DNA from: Saccharospirillum sp.
GTDB taxonomy: Bacteria > Pseudomonadota > Gammaproteobacteria > Pseudomonadales > Natronospirillaceae
DNA: 64,000 nt
Assembly (NCBI GenBank): GCA_022565595.1
Contig: JAIUML010000003.1
Location: 186,001-250,000 of the forward strand
Direction: 5' to 3'
Part shown: positions 51,094 to 60,188 of the stretch, one piece after another
How positions within the stretch are numbered: position 1 is the first letter of the stretch
How the letters are laid out: the number at the start of each line of letters is the position of its first letter
Notes under the pieces: generated by a model
Told to the model about the DNA's origin: nothing
What the model saw: the letters and a program-made list of their open reading frames with translations, nothing else
The model's database searches: none
Position numbers and translations under genes: made by a program

Positions 51094-51121
51094 TTGAGCT
51101 TTTGCTCAATCTCCGTACAAT
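51094..51121 (+). promoter_or_regulatory. Predicted rpoZ-spoT promoter with palindromic -35 region
   Basis: TTGAGC (51094-51099) and TACAAT (51116-51121) are 16 bases apart. The -35 box is half of a perfect palindrome TTGAGC-TTTT-GCTCAA (51094-51109), so a regulator could block it. Confidence 0.55.
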
Positions 51122-51179
51122 GCGTGCCCCCGAGAGGATTTGCCTCAACGACTTGCTTAGACCCATTCAGGAGACCATG

Positions 51180-51389
51180 ATGGCTCGTGTCACCGTAGAA
51201 GATTGTCTTGAAAATGTGGCCAACCGCTTCGAATTGATCATGGTTGCCAGTAAACGTGCGCGTCAAATCGCCAATGACGGTGCCGATCCGCTGGTACCGG
51301 AAGACAATGACAAGCCAACCGTTATAGCGTTGCGTGAAGTGGCCGAAAAGAAAATCGGCCCGTCCATTCTGGACGATATCGAAGAGTAA
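51180..51389 (+). CDS. rpoZ: RNA polymerase omega subunit
   Basis: A 69-residue omega subunit. It begins [20 protein letters not shown], the family signature, and includes [13 protein letters not shown] and [13 protein letters not shown]. It helps fold beta-prime and forms part of a ppGpp site. AGGAG (51169-51173) fits the second of two adjacent ATGs, at 51180. It is shorter than the 91-residue E. coli omega, which is normal for many groups. A terminator follows, before spoT. Confidence 0.96.
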   Translation: MARVTVEDCLENVANRFELIMVASKRARQIANDGADPLVPEDNDKPTVIALREVAEKKIGPSILDDIEE

Positions 51390-51430
51390 CAGGGTCGGGT
51401 TCGAGCCCGCCGAAAGCAGTGTTTTCGAAA

Positions 51431-51457
51431 AAAAACCGGGGAATCCCGGTTTTTTTA
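51431..51457. terminator. Intrinsic terminator after rpoZ
   Basis: AAAAACCGGG and CCCGGTTTTT pair around GAAT, followed by TTTTTA on the plus strand. It is a strong intrinsic terminator and may also work in reverse because of the A-run before it. It lies between rpoZ and spoT, so part of spoT transcription may start downstream or by read-through. Confidence 0.8.
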
Positions 51458-51517
51458 TTGCTGCGCGACCGGCATTTAATACACTAGACTAAAGTAACCT
51501 AGCTGGAAGACGCCATC

Positions 51518-53629
51518 TTGCCCACCGTCGATGCCCTTGCCAAGCGGCTCGAATCCTACCTGGAGCCTGAAAAGGTACGCCGGGTTAAACGCGCTTATTT
51601 CTATGCAGAACAAGCCCACGACGGACAGATGCGTCGCAGTGGCGAGCAATATATTACCCACCCACTGGCAGTAGCCAACATTCTGTCGCAGATGCATATG
51701 GACCATCAGAGCCTGATGGCGGCCATGCTGCACGATGTCATTGAAGACACTGCGGTGTCCAAGGAGGCTCTGGCTGAGCAGTTTGGCCCGGGTGTTGCGG
51801 AACTGGTCGATGGCGTCTCCAAGCTGACGCACCTGGAGTTTGAAACCAAGAAAGAAGAACAGGCCGAGAACTTCCAGAAAATGGTGCTGGCGATGTCCAA
51901 GGACATTCGCGTTATCCTTGTCAAGCTGGCGGATCGTTTACACAACATGCGCACGCTTGGCGCCATGCCGCCGGAGAAGAAGCGTCGCAAGGCGCGAGAA
52001 ACGCTCGATATCTATGCACCCATTGCCTTGCGCCTGGGCATCAACGACTTGCGTATCGAGCTGGAAAATCTCGCTTTTGAAGCGCTGTATCCGCTGCGTT
52101 CAAAGCGCATCGCCTCGGCGATCAAGAAGAGCCGTGGCCATCGCAAGGAACTGGTGGCGCAAATACAGCAGGCGCTGACCGAGCGGCTACGCCAGGAAGA
52201 CATTGACGTTCAGATCTTTGGCCGGGAAAAGCATCTGTTCTCCATTTACAACAAGATGAAAGATCAGAAAAAGACGCTTCAGGAAATTCTGGATGTCTAT
52301 GGCTTCCGTATTATCACTCAATCGGTCGATGCCTGTTATCGCGTGCTGGGTGTGGTGCACAATTTCTACAAACCGGTGCCGAATCGGTTCAAGGACTACA
52401 TCGCCATACCCAAGGCCAACGGTTACCAGAGCCTGCACACCACCCTGATTGGCATGAACGGCGTGCCCATCGAGATTCAAATTCGTACCCAGGAAATGGA
52501 AGACATGGCCAACCAGGGGATTGCCGCCCACTGGTTGTATAAGCAGGACGATTCATCCCATAACAGCCCCACCCATGCCCGTGCCAGACGTTGGGTTAAA
52601 GGGTTGCTGGAGATTCAGGAACGAGCCGGCAACCCGCTTGAGTTTATTGAAAACGTCAAGATCGATCTCTTCCCGGACGAGATCTATGTGTTCACGCCCA
52701 AGGGCAAGATTCTGGAAATGCCCAAGGGGGCGACAGCGGTCGACTTTGCCTACGCCGTGCACACCGACGTGGGCAATACCTGTGTTGGCTGCCTGATCAA
52801 CCGACAAATTGCGCCACTGAGCCAGCCGCTGGAGAGTGGTGATACCATCAAGATCATTACCGCCCCCGGCACCCAGCCCAACCCGGCCTGGCTGAACTTT
52901 GTTATTACCGCCAAGGCCAGGTCGAACATACGGCATTTCCTGAAGAACCTGAAGAAGAAGGATTCGGTCGAGCTGGGCCGCAAACTGCTCAACAACTCAT
53001 TGAGAAACTTCGATGCCGAGCTGGACAAGTTGTCCGAGCCGACGCTGAAGGCGCTGCTGCAGGAATACAACTTGCCGAGCCTGGACGACCTGCTAGAGGA
53101 CATAGGCCTCGGTAACAGAGTCGCCTATGTGGTTGCGCGTCGCTTGTTGAGTGAAGGCGAAGCGGAGAATGAGGCCGAGACCGAGAAATCGATGACGGTT
53201 CAGGGCACCGAAGGTATGCTGGTCACTTATGCCAAGTGTTGCCGACCGATACCCGGCGACCCCATTGTCGGTTTGATTTCCAAAGGCAAGGGCATGGTCA
53301 TTCACGTCGAGCACTGTCGCAACATCGTCGACAAACGCAAGGACCCGGACCGCTGCGTGCACCTGCGCTGGGATAAACACATGCAGGGCGAGTTTGTGGT
53401 GGACTTGCGCATAGAGATGCACAACACCCGTGGTGTCCTGGCCAGCGTCGCCAACGCCGTCTCTCAGGCCGACGCCAACATAGAAAGCATCGAGATGCAG
53501 GAGCGCGACGCCACCATCAGCCGACTCAACCTGACGGTGTCGGTACACAGCCGGCAGCATCTGGCGCGGGTGATTCGTCGTTTGCATAATCTGAAGCCGG
53601 TCAGCAAGATTGAGCGGGCCAGTAGTTGA
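51518..53629 (+). CDS. spoT: Bifunctional (p)ppGpp synthetase/hydrolase SpoT
   Basis: A 703-residue RelA/SpoT-homologue. The HD hydrolase domain is intact (THPLAVANIL, MLHDVIEDT, LADRLHNMRTL). A synthetase domain follows (GREKHLFSIYNKMKDQKKT, DVYGFRIIT, KDYIAIPKANGYQSLHT), then TGS (about 390-450: YVFTPKGKILEMPKGATAVD) and a C-terminal ACT domain. It balances the alarmone during stress. The start is TTG at 51518 with GGAAGA about eight bases upstream. Together with rpoZ it matches the standard gammaproteobacterial order. Confidence 0.96.
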   Translation: MPTVDALAKRLESYLEPEKVRRVKRAYFYAEQAHDGQMRRSGEQYITHPLAVANILSQMHMDHQSLMAAMLHDVIEDTAVSKEALAEQFGPGVAELVDGVSKLTHLEFETKKEEQAENFQKMVLAMSKDIRVILVKLADRLHNMRTLGAMPPEKKRRKARETLDIYAPIALRLGINDLRIELENLAFEALYPLRSKRIASAIKKSRGHRKELVAQIQQALTERLRQEDIDVQIFGREKHLFSIYNKMKDQKKTLQEILDVYGFRIITQSVDACYRVLGVVHNFYKPVPNRFKDYIAIPKANGYQSLHTTLIGMNGVPIEIQIRTQEMEDMANQGIAAHWLYKQDDSSHNSPTHARARRWVKGLLEIQERAGNPLEFIENVKIDLFPDEIYVFTPKGKILEMPKGATAVDFAYAVHTDVGNTCVGCLINRQIAPLSQPLESGDTIKIITAPGTQPNPAWLNFVITAKARSNIRHFLKNLKKKDSVELGRKLLNNSLRNFDAELDKLSEPTLKALLQEYNLPSLDDLLEDIGLGNRVAYVVARRLLSEGEAENEAETEKSMTVQGTEGMLVTYAKCCRPIPGDPIVGLISKGKGMVIHVEHCRNIVDKRKDPDRCVHLRWDKHMQGEFVVDLRIEMHNTRGVLASVANAVSQADANIESIEMQERDATISRLNLTVSVHSRQHLARVIRRLHNLKPVSKIERASS

Positions 53630-53751
53630 GGGGCTGGGGTGAGGGGAGAACTGGGCAGAGAAATCCCCACTAAAGACACCCCCAACCCACCTTGCTACAA
53701 TCCCTTCCAGCAACCCCCAACCACCGGCCACGGAACCACCGGAATCTGCAG

Positions 53752-54387
53752 ATGACGTCTAAAACCATTTTTATCGGTATTGCCGGTGCCTCAGCCTCGG
53801 GTAAAACCTTGCTGGCGGAAACCATTTTCCACGAGTTGCAGACCGAGCTGGGAGCTTCCGCACTGGCCATCATCAAGGAAGACAGTTACTACAACGAGCA
53901 GGGACACCTCAGTCTTGAAGAGCGCGCTTCGGTCAATTACGATCACCCCAACGCCTTTGATCACGAATTGTTGATAGAGCATCTGGATCATCTGGATCAG
54001 GGCAAGGCCGTCCAGGTGCCCATATACGATTATGCCGTGCACAACCGCTCCGAAAAATCCTTTGAGTTGAAGCCCGTGCGGGTGGTGCTGATCGAGGGCA
54101 TACTGCTGTTGCACGATAAGGCCATTCGTAAACGCCTCGATGCCAAGGTGTTCATGGATACACCACTGGATATCTGCCTGTTGAGGCGGCTGCAGCGAGA
54201 CATTCAGGAGCGTGGTCGAACGGTAGAGTCTGTTATCGAACAGTACAAACGCAACGTACGTCCCATGTTTCTTGAGTTTATTGAACCGTCCAAGCAATTT
54301 GCCGACATCATTGTTCCCAGGGGCGGCCGCAACCGGGTGGCTATAGAAATGATCAAGGCGCGTATTCTGCAAATGCTGGCCTGCTGA
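53752..54387 (+). CDS. udk: Uridine kinase
   Basis: A 211-residue P-loop enzyme that phosphorylates uridine and cytidine in nucleoside salvage. Walker A is GASASGKT near residue 12; substrate-binding includes EDSYYNEQGHLSLEER, VNYDHPNAFD and the RDIQERGRTVESVIEQY lid. Length matches E. coli Udk. GGAA sits eight bases before the ATG. It follows spoT by 122 bases. Confidence 0.93.
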   Translation: MTSKTIFIGIAGASASGKTLLAETIFHELQTELGASALAIIKEDSYYNEQGHLSLEERASVNYDHPNAFDHELLIEHLDHLDQGKAVQVPIYDYAVHNRSEKSFELKPVRVVLIEGILLLHDKAIRKRLDAKVFMDTPLDICLLRRLQRDIQERGRTVESVIEQYKRNVRPMFLEFIEPSKQFADIIVPRGGRNRVAIEMIKARILQMLAC

Positions 54388-54535
54388 TCTCGCCGTTTTA
54401 CCTCTGTGCAGATGCTATCTGCCAGGCCAGAGGTGCTGGAATGGGGTACTGCCTCACATTTTTTTCTTCTGCTGCTTGGGCCAGGCTTCGTCAGGGCATA
54501 AACTGGCACCACTCACGATTCAAGGAAAAGTCGCC

Positions 54536-55810
54536 ATGGCGACCAGGCATTACCATCTCGTCTGTCAGGGTTTTCGCGACAATCAGGTCAACAAAACCGA
54601 ACTCAGTCTAACGCTGAAGTCGAAAATGAAGTTGAGCGATGCTCAGGTGGCCGATCTGATGGCCTCGCGTCGTTTTATTCTGGCGAGAAATTTACCCGCC
54701 GAAAAAGCCCAGACGCTGGGCAAAAAGCTGGTGAAAGCCGGTTTGAACATCAAGGCCGAGAGCGCTGATGCCAATCAGAAGCTCTCCGCCGATGAGTTGC
54801 GCCAACACTTGCTTGATGGCGGGCTGAGTCACTATTTTGCTGGTCGCTATCGGCACCCGAGCGATGAGCTTGAAACGCGTTTGAGTCTGGTGGTTCTCGG
54901 TGCCGTGCCGGTGTTCGCTTTTGTCTTGTTGCCGCTGATTGGTCTGTCGCTGTTGCGTCCTTTGTTGTCCCTCTCTATCTGGAGTGGGCAGTTTATCGCC
55001 GCCTTGAGCCAACTGCTGTTGTCCCTGTTGCTCTTTGTGCCTGCCATTGCGCTTTGGCCTGCCAGGCCCACTCAGAGGTCATCTGGCATAGAGCTGGATG
55101 AAGAAAACGAACTTCTGTTGTACGCCATAGTCGAAGAAGTCAGCCAGTATCTCGATGGCCCCCGCATCAAGACCCTGGTGTTGATGGAAGGGCCTGTGGT
55201 CCGTTTACGACAAAGCCCGCTGCAATGGCTGCGCCGAGAGGCCGATCTGGAAATGGGTCTGGCGCACCTGCAGTCAATGAATCTGCAACAGTTTGTCGGC
55301 AGTCTGGTTTACCAGGTGACACCCCATGCTCCAGCCTTCTATTACTGGTCATGGTCGCTCTACCTACTCTGGTCAAACAGTCTGGAGAGACGTTTTCCTG
55401 CGGCTTTTGAGCGCTTGCTGCAATGGCTGCATCCCATGCATGATCATCAGCGCCAACGCCAGTCCAGTAGCGCCCAGGCATTGATCGGCCCGCGCGAAGC
55501 CATGCGCTTGAATGCTCTGTACAAGCAACTTGAGCAGATTCAGCAGCATTGGGATGCATTCAGCCAATACTGCAAAGAGCAGCAAAAGTCGCCGACGGAT
55601 TGGGCCGACTGGCTGAAGCTACCGGCGAGCGAAGCAGAAGCGCCTGAAGGCGTTGAAGGCCAGTTCCGCATGAATGCCCCTGCCGAATGGGCGCTTTCCA
55701 ATAGTGGAGGCTACGCCAGAGCCCTGGCTCGCCAGCACGATCAGGCCGAGCAGTCAGAAGCAGCCCGAACGCTCTGGCAGGCTTTTCGGAAACAGAAGAC
55801 CACAGCCTGA
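54536..55810 (+). CDS. Membrane protein with degenerate M48-like domain
   Basis: A 424-residue protein. The first ~75 residues (LVCQGFRDNQVNKTELSLTL, then RNLPAEKAQTLGKKLVKAGL) resemble a small regulator-like domain seen before membrane domains in other proteobacteria. Two membrane helices follow (about 115-140, 150-175). The region ~190-275 recalls M48 metallopeptidases (LEMGLAHLQSMNLQQFVGSL), but the zinc motif HExxH is absent: VYQVT stands in its place. It is probably catalytically dead or a scaffold. AAGGAAAAG precedes the ATG. Family assignment is tentative. Confidence 0.6.
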   Translation: MATRHYHLVCQGFRDNQVNKTELSLTLKSKMKLSDAQVADLMASRRFILARNLPAEKAQTLGKKLVKAGLNIKAESADANQKLSADELRQHLLDGGLSHYFAGRYRHPSDELETRLSLVVLGAVPVFAFVLLPLIGLSLLRPLLSLSIWSGQFIAALSQLLLSLLLFVPAIALWPARPTQRSSGIELDEENELLLYAIVEEVSQYLDGPRIKTLVLMEGPVVRLRQSPLQWLRREADLEMGLAHLQSMNLQQFVGSLVYQVTPHAPAFYYWSWSLYLLWSNSLERRFPAAFERLLQWLHPMHDHQRQRQSSSAQALIGPREAMRLNALYKQLEQIQQHWDAFSQYCKEQQKSPTDWADWLKLPASEAEAPEGVEGQFRMNAPAEWALSNSGGYARALARQHDQAEQSEAARTLWQAFRKQKTTA

Positions 55811-55916
55811 ACGTTGCAGCGTCAATGCGTCGCAAAAGCGGTGCCCACTGGGCGTTGTCCTTGCTACACTTCGGTGTAAATACAAGATGCCGCCTCAGGT
55901 GGCAGAGAGGAGCAAG

Positions 55917-56510
55917 TTGAAGCCGTGGCAAACTGTTCTCGATTTCTGGTTTGGTGATCAGGAGCCGCCGGAAGCCGCTTATCAAAAGCGGTGGTTTACC
56001 GGTGGCGAGGAACTCGATCGGATTATCTGCGAGCGTTTCAAGACTCAGCACCAGCGCGCTGTTGAGGGTGAACTCCAGGCCTGGTTGTCGCACCCACAGG
56101 GCCGGCTGGCAAAGATCATCCTTGTCGATCAGTTCAGCCGCAATATCTACCGTGGTGAGGCCGCAGCCTTTGCCTGGGACAGTCTGGCCTGCCAGTGGTC
56201 TGAAGATGCCCTGAAAAATGGCCACCTGGACGCCTTGAGCGCCAGCGGCCGCATGTTCTGCTTGATGCCTTTGATGCATTCCGAGCATGAGGATCACCAT
56301 CATCTGTTGGACCGGGAGGCTCAGCAACTGCTAAAGAGGTTTCCGGATCAAGAGGCGTTTCTGGAAAGCTTTGTGCAAGCGGCCCAGCAACATCGTGAGA
56401 TTATTGTCCGCTTTGGGCGTTACCCACATCGCAATGCGGTATTGGGGCGTGAATCAACAGCGGAGGAGGCCGACTATCTGGCCGGTGACGCAGCACGTTT
56501 TGGGCAGTGA
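55917..56510 (+). CDS. DUF924-family protein
   Basis: A 197-residue soluble helical protein of the DUF924 family: VLDFWFGDQ at the N-terminus, KRWFTGGEELDRIICERF, LAKIILVDQFSRNIYRG and MPLMHSEHEDHHHLL. It has TPR-like helices; function unknown. The TTG start at 55917 has AGAGGAG (55906-55912) just upstream. An ATG at 55887 is possible but lacks a site. A TACAC-TTCG-GTGTA hairpin lies just upstream at 55865-55878. Confidence 0.85.
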   Translation: MKPWQTVLDFWFGDQEPPEAAYQKRWFTGGEELDRIICERFKTQHQRAVEGELQAWLSHPQGRLAKIILVDQFSRNIYRGEAAAFAWDSLACQWSEDALKNGHLDALSASGRMFCLMPLMHSEHEDHHHLLDREAQQLLKRFPDQEAFLESFVQAAQQHREIIVRFGRYPHRNAVLGRESTAEEADYLAGDAARFGQ

Positions 56511-56603
56511 ATCGGCTGACCCGCCGAGCTTACCTTGAAGGTGCTGAACTTTATTGATTAAGCGGAGTCATTTTAACTCCGTCCTGACTGCATTGGAGAT
56601 GTT

Positions 56604-57344
56604 ATGCAAATTACGAAACGCTGGTTGTTGATCGCACTCATGGTTCCCGTTCTGGCGATCACAGCCCTGTTGGCGCGCGCTGACAGTCTGTCCGAAGAGG
56701 ACGTTAACCGTCTGGTACGCAGTTATATCCTGGAAAACCCGGAGATCATCGTCGAAGCCATCACCATTTTACAGCAACGTGAACAGGCTCAACAGCAGGC
56801 GGGTGAAGGTGAAATGCTGTCCAGGCTGCAGGATGACCTCATTGCCAATCCTGGCGACCCGGTGTTGGGTAACCCCAATGGCAGCGTCACCCTGGTCGAA
56901 TTTTCTGACTACAACTGCGGTTTCTGCAAGCGAGCCCATGACACTGTAGAGGCTCTGATCGAGTCCAACCCTGACTTGCGGGTTGTGTTGAAGGAATTTC
57001 CTATTTTGTCGGAAACTTCCATGACGGCCGCCAGAGCTGCTCTGGCCGTCAACGACCTTTACCCTGAGCAATATGCCGAATTCCACGGCCGCTTGATGGC
57101 GCATCGTGGGTCATTGCAGAATGACAATGCTGTCTGGTCCATTGTCCGGGCGCTGAGAGTTGATGTCGGTGCGGTGCAGGAGCGCAGTCGGTCGGCCGAT
57201 ATAGAAGCCGCTGTAGCCCGTAACCATGAGCTAGCACGGCAATTGAACATCACCGGCACGCCGACCTTTATAGTTGGTAACAGTGTTCTGCGCGGGGCTC
57301 TTCCCAAGGCAGACATCCAGCGTGCCATAGACGACGCTAGCTGA
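56604..57344 (+). CDS. DsbA-family thiol oxidoreductase, ScsC/Com1-like
   Basis: A 246-residue periplasmic protein. A signal or anchor sequence (about 1-27) is followed by a helical N-terminal segment (DVNRLVRSYILENPEIIVEA), as in trimeric ScsC-type proteins. The thioredoxin fold contains a CGFC motif (Cys in YNCGFCKRAHDTVE) and the cis-Pro in NITGTPTFIVGN. CGFC is unlike the CPHC of classical DsbA and suggests an isomerase-like redox potential. It may refold or reshuffle disulfides in envelope proteins. Confidence 0.88.
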   Translation: MQITKRWLLIALMVPVLAITALLARADSLSEEDVNRLVRSYILENPEIIVEAITILQQREQAQQQAGEGEMLSRLQDDLIANPGDPVLGNPNGSVTLVEFSDYNCGFCKRAHDTVEALIESNPDLRVVLKEFPILSETSMTAARAALAVNDLYPEQYAEFHGRLMAHRGSLQNDNAVWSIVRALRVDVGAVQERSRSADIEAAVARNHELARQLNITGTPTFIVGNSVLRGALPKADIQRAIDDAS

Positions 57345-57385
57345 GTAGCTCGGTTACGCCAGGCGCAACCATTTGGTTTAAAAAT

Positions 57386-57416
57386 GGCCGGGCCTCAAGG
57401 AGGGTTCGGCTTTTTT
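57386..57416 (+). terminator. Probable terminator after the DsbA-family gene
   Basis: GCCG...CCTC-AAG-GAGG...CGGC forms an interrupted stem followed by TTTTTT. It separates the DsbA-family gene from pgk. Confidence 0.6.
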
Positions 57417-57504
57417 GTAATAAAATTACGTAAATCGTGATTCTGAACCCTTCAGGGTCTACACTATGAGCCCTGAATTCATCACCCCCCTGGAAGGAAC
57501 TGCC

Positions 57505-58668
57505 ATGTCTGTGATCAAAATGTCTGACCTTGATCTGGCCGGAAAACGCGTCCTGATCCGTCAGGACTTGAATGTCCCCCTGAGCAAGTCTGGTGAAGTC
57601 ACCTCCGATCAACGCATTACGGCCTCCCTGCCAACCATCGAACTGGCCCTGAAGCAGGGTGCCAAAGTCATGATCATGTCGCACCTCGGCCGCCCGACTG
57701 AAGGCGAATACGAAGAGAAATACTCTCTAGCACCAGTCGCCAGGCATATGGGTCAATTGCTGGGTCAGGACATCCCCCTGGTCAAGGACTGGGTCGATGG
57801 TTTTGAAACGGACGCCCAGGTCGTGATGCTGGAAAACGTTCGCTTCAACCCGGGCGAGAAAAAGAACGACGATGCCCTGTCGCAAAAAATGGCCAAACTC
57901 TGTGATGTCTATGTCATGGATGCCTTTGGCACGGCGCATCGCGCTCAGGCCTCCACCCACGGTGTGGCCAAGTACGCGCCCGTTGCCTGTGCTGGCCCCT
58001 TGCTGGCGGGTGAGCTGGATGCGCTGGGCAAGGCGATGGATAACCCGGCCCGCCCCATGGTGGCCATTGTTGGCGGCGCCAAGGTGTCCACCAAATTGAC
58101 CGTTCTGGAAAGCCTGTCCAAAGTCTGTGACCAGTTGATTGTTGGCGGCGGTATTTCCAACACCTTTGTTGCCGCTCGTGGCTACAACGTCGGTAACTCG
58201 CTGCACGAGAAAGACCTGATCCCTCAGGCCAAAGCCCTGATGGACCGTCTCGACATTCCCGAGCCTGTCGATGTGCGAACCGGCACCGAATTCAGCGCCG
58301 ATGCTGTGGCGACGGTCAAGCCGGTGGATCAGGTGCAGGACAACGAAGAAATTATGGACCTCGGCCCGGAAACAGCGGCCAGGTTTGCCGAGGTGATCAA
58401 GGGTGCCAAAACCATTCTGTGGAATGGCCCTTGCGGTGTGTTCGAGTTTGACAACTTTGCCCAGGGCACCAGAGACATCGCCGAAGCCATTGCCGACAGC
58501 GGCGCCTTCAGCGTGCTGGGCGGTGGCGATGTGATTGCCGCAGTACAGAAGTTTGGCATGGAGGATCGCTTCTCCTACATTTCTACTGGCGGTGGTGCTT
58601 TTCTGGAATTTGTCGAGGGCAAGACTTTGCCTGCTGTCGACATACTGGAAAAGCGCGCTAAAGGTTAA
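57505..58668 (+). CDS. pgk: Phosphoglycerate kinase
   Basis: A 387-residue glycolytic kinase transferring phosphate from 1,3-bisphosphoglycerate to ADP. Visible are [53 protein letters not shown] and the nucleotide-site segment [10 protein letters not shown], with GGGDVIAAV near the end. GGAAGGA precedes the ATG at 57505; an upstream in-frame start has none. fba follows, as is usual. Confidence 0.97.
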   Translation: MSVIKMSDLDLAGKRVLIRQDLNVPLSKSGEVTSDQRITASLPTIELALKQGAKVMIMSHLGRPTEGEYEEKYSLAPVARHMGQLLGQDIPLVKDWVDGFETDAQVVMLENVRFNPGEKKNDDALSQKMAKLCDVYVMDAFGTAHRAQASTHGVAKYAPVACAGPLLAGELDALGKAMDNPARPMVAIVGGAKVSTKLTVLESLSKVCDQLIVGGGISNTFVAARGYNVGNSLHEKDLIPQAKALMDRLDIPEPVDVRTGTEFSADAVATVKPVDQVQDNEEIMDLGPETAARFAEVIKGAKTILWNGPCGVFEFDNFAQGTRDIAEAIADSGAFSVLGGGDVIAAVQKFGMEDRFSYISTGGGAFLEFVEGKTLPAVDILEKRAKG

Positions 58669-58720
58669 AGTCCTGGGCAGGTGACTCCCTATCGCCCGCC
58701 CCATTACAGGAGACAAAAAG

Positions 58721-59800
58721 ATGTCACAGAAAATTCTGGATGTCGTCAAACCCGGTGTTGTCACCGGCGACGATGTGCAAAAGATATTCGAAATTGCCAA
58801 GGCAGAGAAGTTTGCCTTGCCTGCCGTGAATTGCATCAACACCGATACCGTGAACTCTGTGTTGGAAACGGCGGCTCGGGTGAAATCGCCGGTGATCATT
58901 CAGTTTTCCAACGGTGGTGCGGGCTTTTTTGCTGGCAAAGGCCTCAAGTTGGACGGTCAGGGTTGTCAGATTCTCGGTGGAATAGCAGGCGCCAAATACG
59001 TCCACGCGGTCGCCGAAACCTATGGTGTACCGGTCATTCTTCACACGGATCACGCTGCCCGCAAGTTACTGCCCTGGATCGACGGCCTGCTTGATGCCGG
59101 TGAAAAACACTTCGCCGAGACGGGTCGCCCGTTGTTCTCGTCGCACATGATCGATCTGTCCGAAGACAGCCTGGAAGAAAACATCGCAACTTGCGCTGAA
59201 TACCTGGCGCGGATGTCGAAACTGGACATGACGCTCGAGATTGAACTGGGGGTCACCGGTGGCGAAGAAGACGGCGTCGACAACAGTGGTGTTGATGCAG
59301 CCAGCCTCTACACCCAGCCAGAAGACGTCGCCTACGCCTATGAGAAGTTAAAGGCCATCAGCCCACGCTTCACCATTGCCGCCTCCTTCGGCAATGTTCA
59401 TGGCGTCTACAAGCCTGGCAACGTCAAATTGACGCCGACCATTCTGCGTGACTCGCAGAAACACTGCTCCGAGAAATTCGGTTTGCCCGAAAACGCTCTG
59501 GATTTTGTGTTCCATGGCGGCTCCGGTTCTACCGAAGCCGAGATTGAAGAGTCGATCAGCTACGGTGTTATCAAGATGAACATCGACACCGATACTCAGT
59601 GGGCCAACTGGAACGGCATTCGCGAGTACTACCAGGCTAACGAAGGCTACTTGCAGGCTCAAATCGGCAACCCGGAAGGGGACGACAAGCCGAACAAGAA
59701 GTACTACGACCCGCGTGTCTGGCTGCGTAAGGCACAGGAAAGCATGAGTGCTCGCCTGGAGAAGACCTTTGCGGATTTGAATGCGGTTGGGCGTAATTGA
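58721..59800 (+). CDS. fba: Fructose-bisphosphate aldolase, class II
   Basis: A 359-residue zinc aldolase of the FbaA type. Zinc ligands lie in VILHTDHAARK and the later FHGGSGST; the catalytic Glu/Asp region appears as LEIELGVTGGEEDGVDNSG. The length and ETGRPLFSSHMIDLSEDS loop fit the class IIA group (E. coli FbaA). AGGAGACAAAAAG precedes the ATG. It shares an operon with pgk (52-base gap). Confidence 0.97.
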   Translation: MSQKILDVVKPGVVTGDDVQKIFEIAKAEKFALPAVNCINTDTVNSVLETAARVKSPVIIQFSNGGAGFFAGKGLKLDGQGCQILGGIAGAKYVHAVAETYGVPVILHTDHAARKLLPWIDGLLDAGEKHFAETGRPLFSSHMIDLSEDSLEENIATCAEYLARMSKLDMTLEIELGVTGGEEDGVDNSGVDAASLYTQPEDVAYAYEKLKAISPRFTIAASFGNVHGVYKPGNVKLTPTILRDSQKHCSEKFGLPENALDFVFHGGSGSTEAEIEESISYGVIKMNIDTDTQWANWNGIREYYQANEGYLQAQIGNPEGDDKPNKKYYDPRVWLRKAQESMSARLEKTFADLNAVGRN

Positions 59801-59811
59801 TAGCTGCTGTA

Positions 59812-59833
59812 TAGGGGGAGTAGCCTCCCCCTA
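59812..59833. terminator. Hairpin between convergent fba and the 97-residue gene
   Basis: TAGGGGGAG and CTCCCCCTA pair perfectly around TAGC. It follows the fba stop and overlaps the stop codon of the minus-strand gene. No T-run, so its efficiency is uncertain. Confidence 0.45.
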
Positions 59834-60124
59834 CAACCAACTAGCCTCCAACCTCAACCCCTGCCCCTCCAGATTCAACTCCATCCACTCCTCCAGCAGC
59901 CGTGCTTCCTTTTCAATTTGCCCTCTGTCCTGGCCAATGAGCACCAGCGCCGCCTCGCCTCGATCGGTATCGGCAAAAGGCGCCAGGGTGAGCGCCAGGT
60001 CAGTCCGGGTTTTGCAGTAGCGCCGCAAGGGGCCAAAAGCACGATGCAGATCTGACTGGTTGTTGACCTTTGGTAAATATCTTTCTATTTCGATAAGCCG
60101 AATGAATAAACTCATGGTCGCCAT
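59831..60124 (-). CDS. Small hypothetical protein
   Basis: A 97-residue soluble protein that I do not recognise with confidence. It has an N-terminal LFIRLIEIERYLP strand, a central LALTLAPFADTDRGEAALVL stretch and a helical EKEARLLEEWMEL end. The layout loosely recalls DUF503/YlxP proteins, but the match is weak. No ribosome-binding site is clear; an ATG at 60115 is an alternative start. Function unknown. Confidence 0.55.
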   Translation of the reverse strand: MATMSLFIRLIEIERYLPKVNNQSDLHRAFGPLRRYCKTRTDLALTLAPFADTDRGEAALVLIGQDRGQIEKEARLLEEWMELNLEGQGLRLEASWL

Positions 60125-60188
60125 CTGAATTGCGTGGATAATAGGGTTCTCAGGAGGACCCCCTCACAAGGCAAGGAGTCTCAATATC

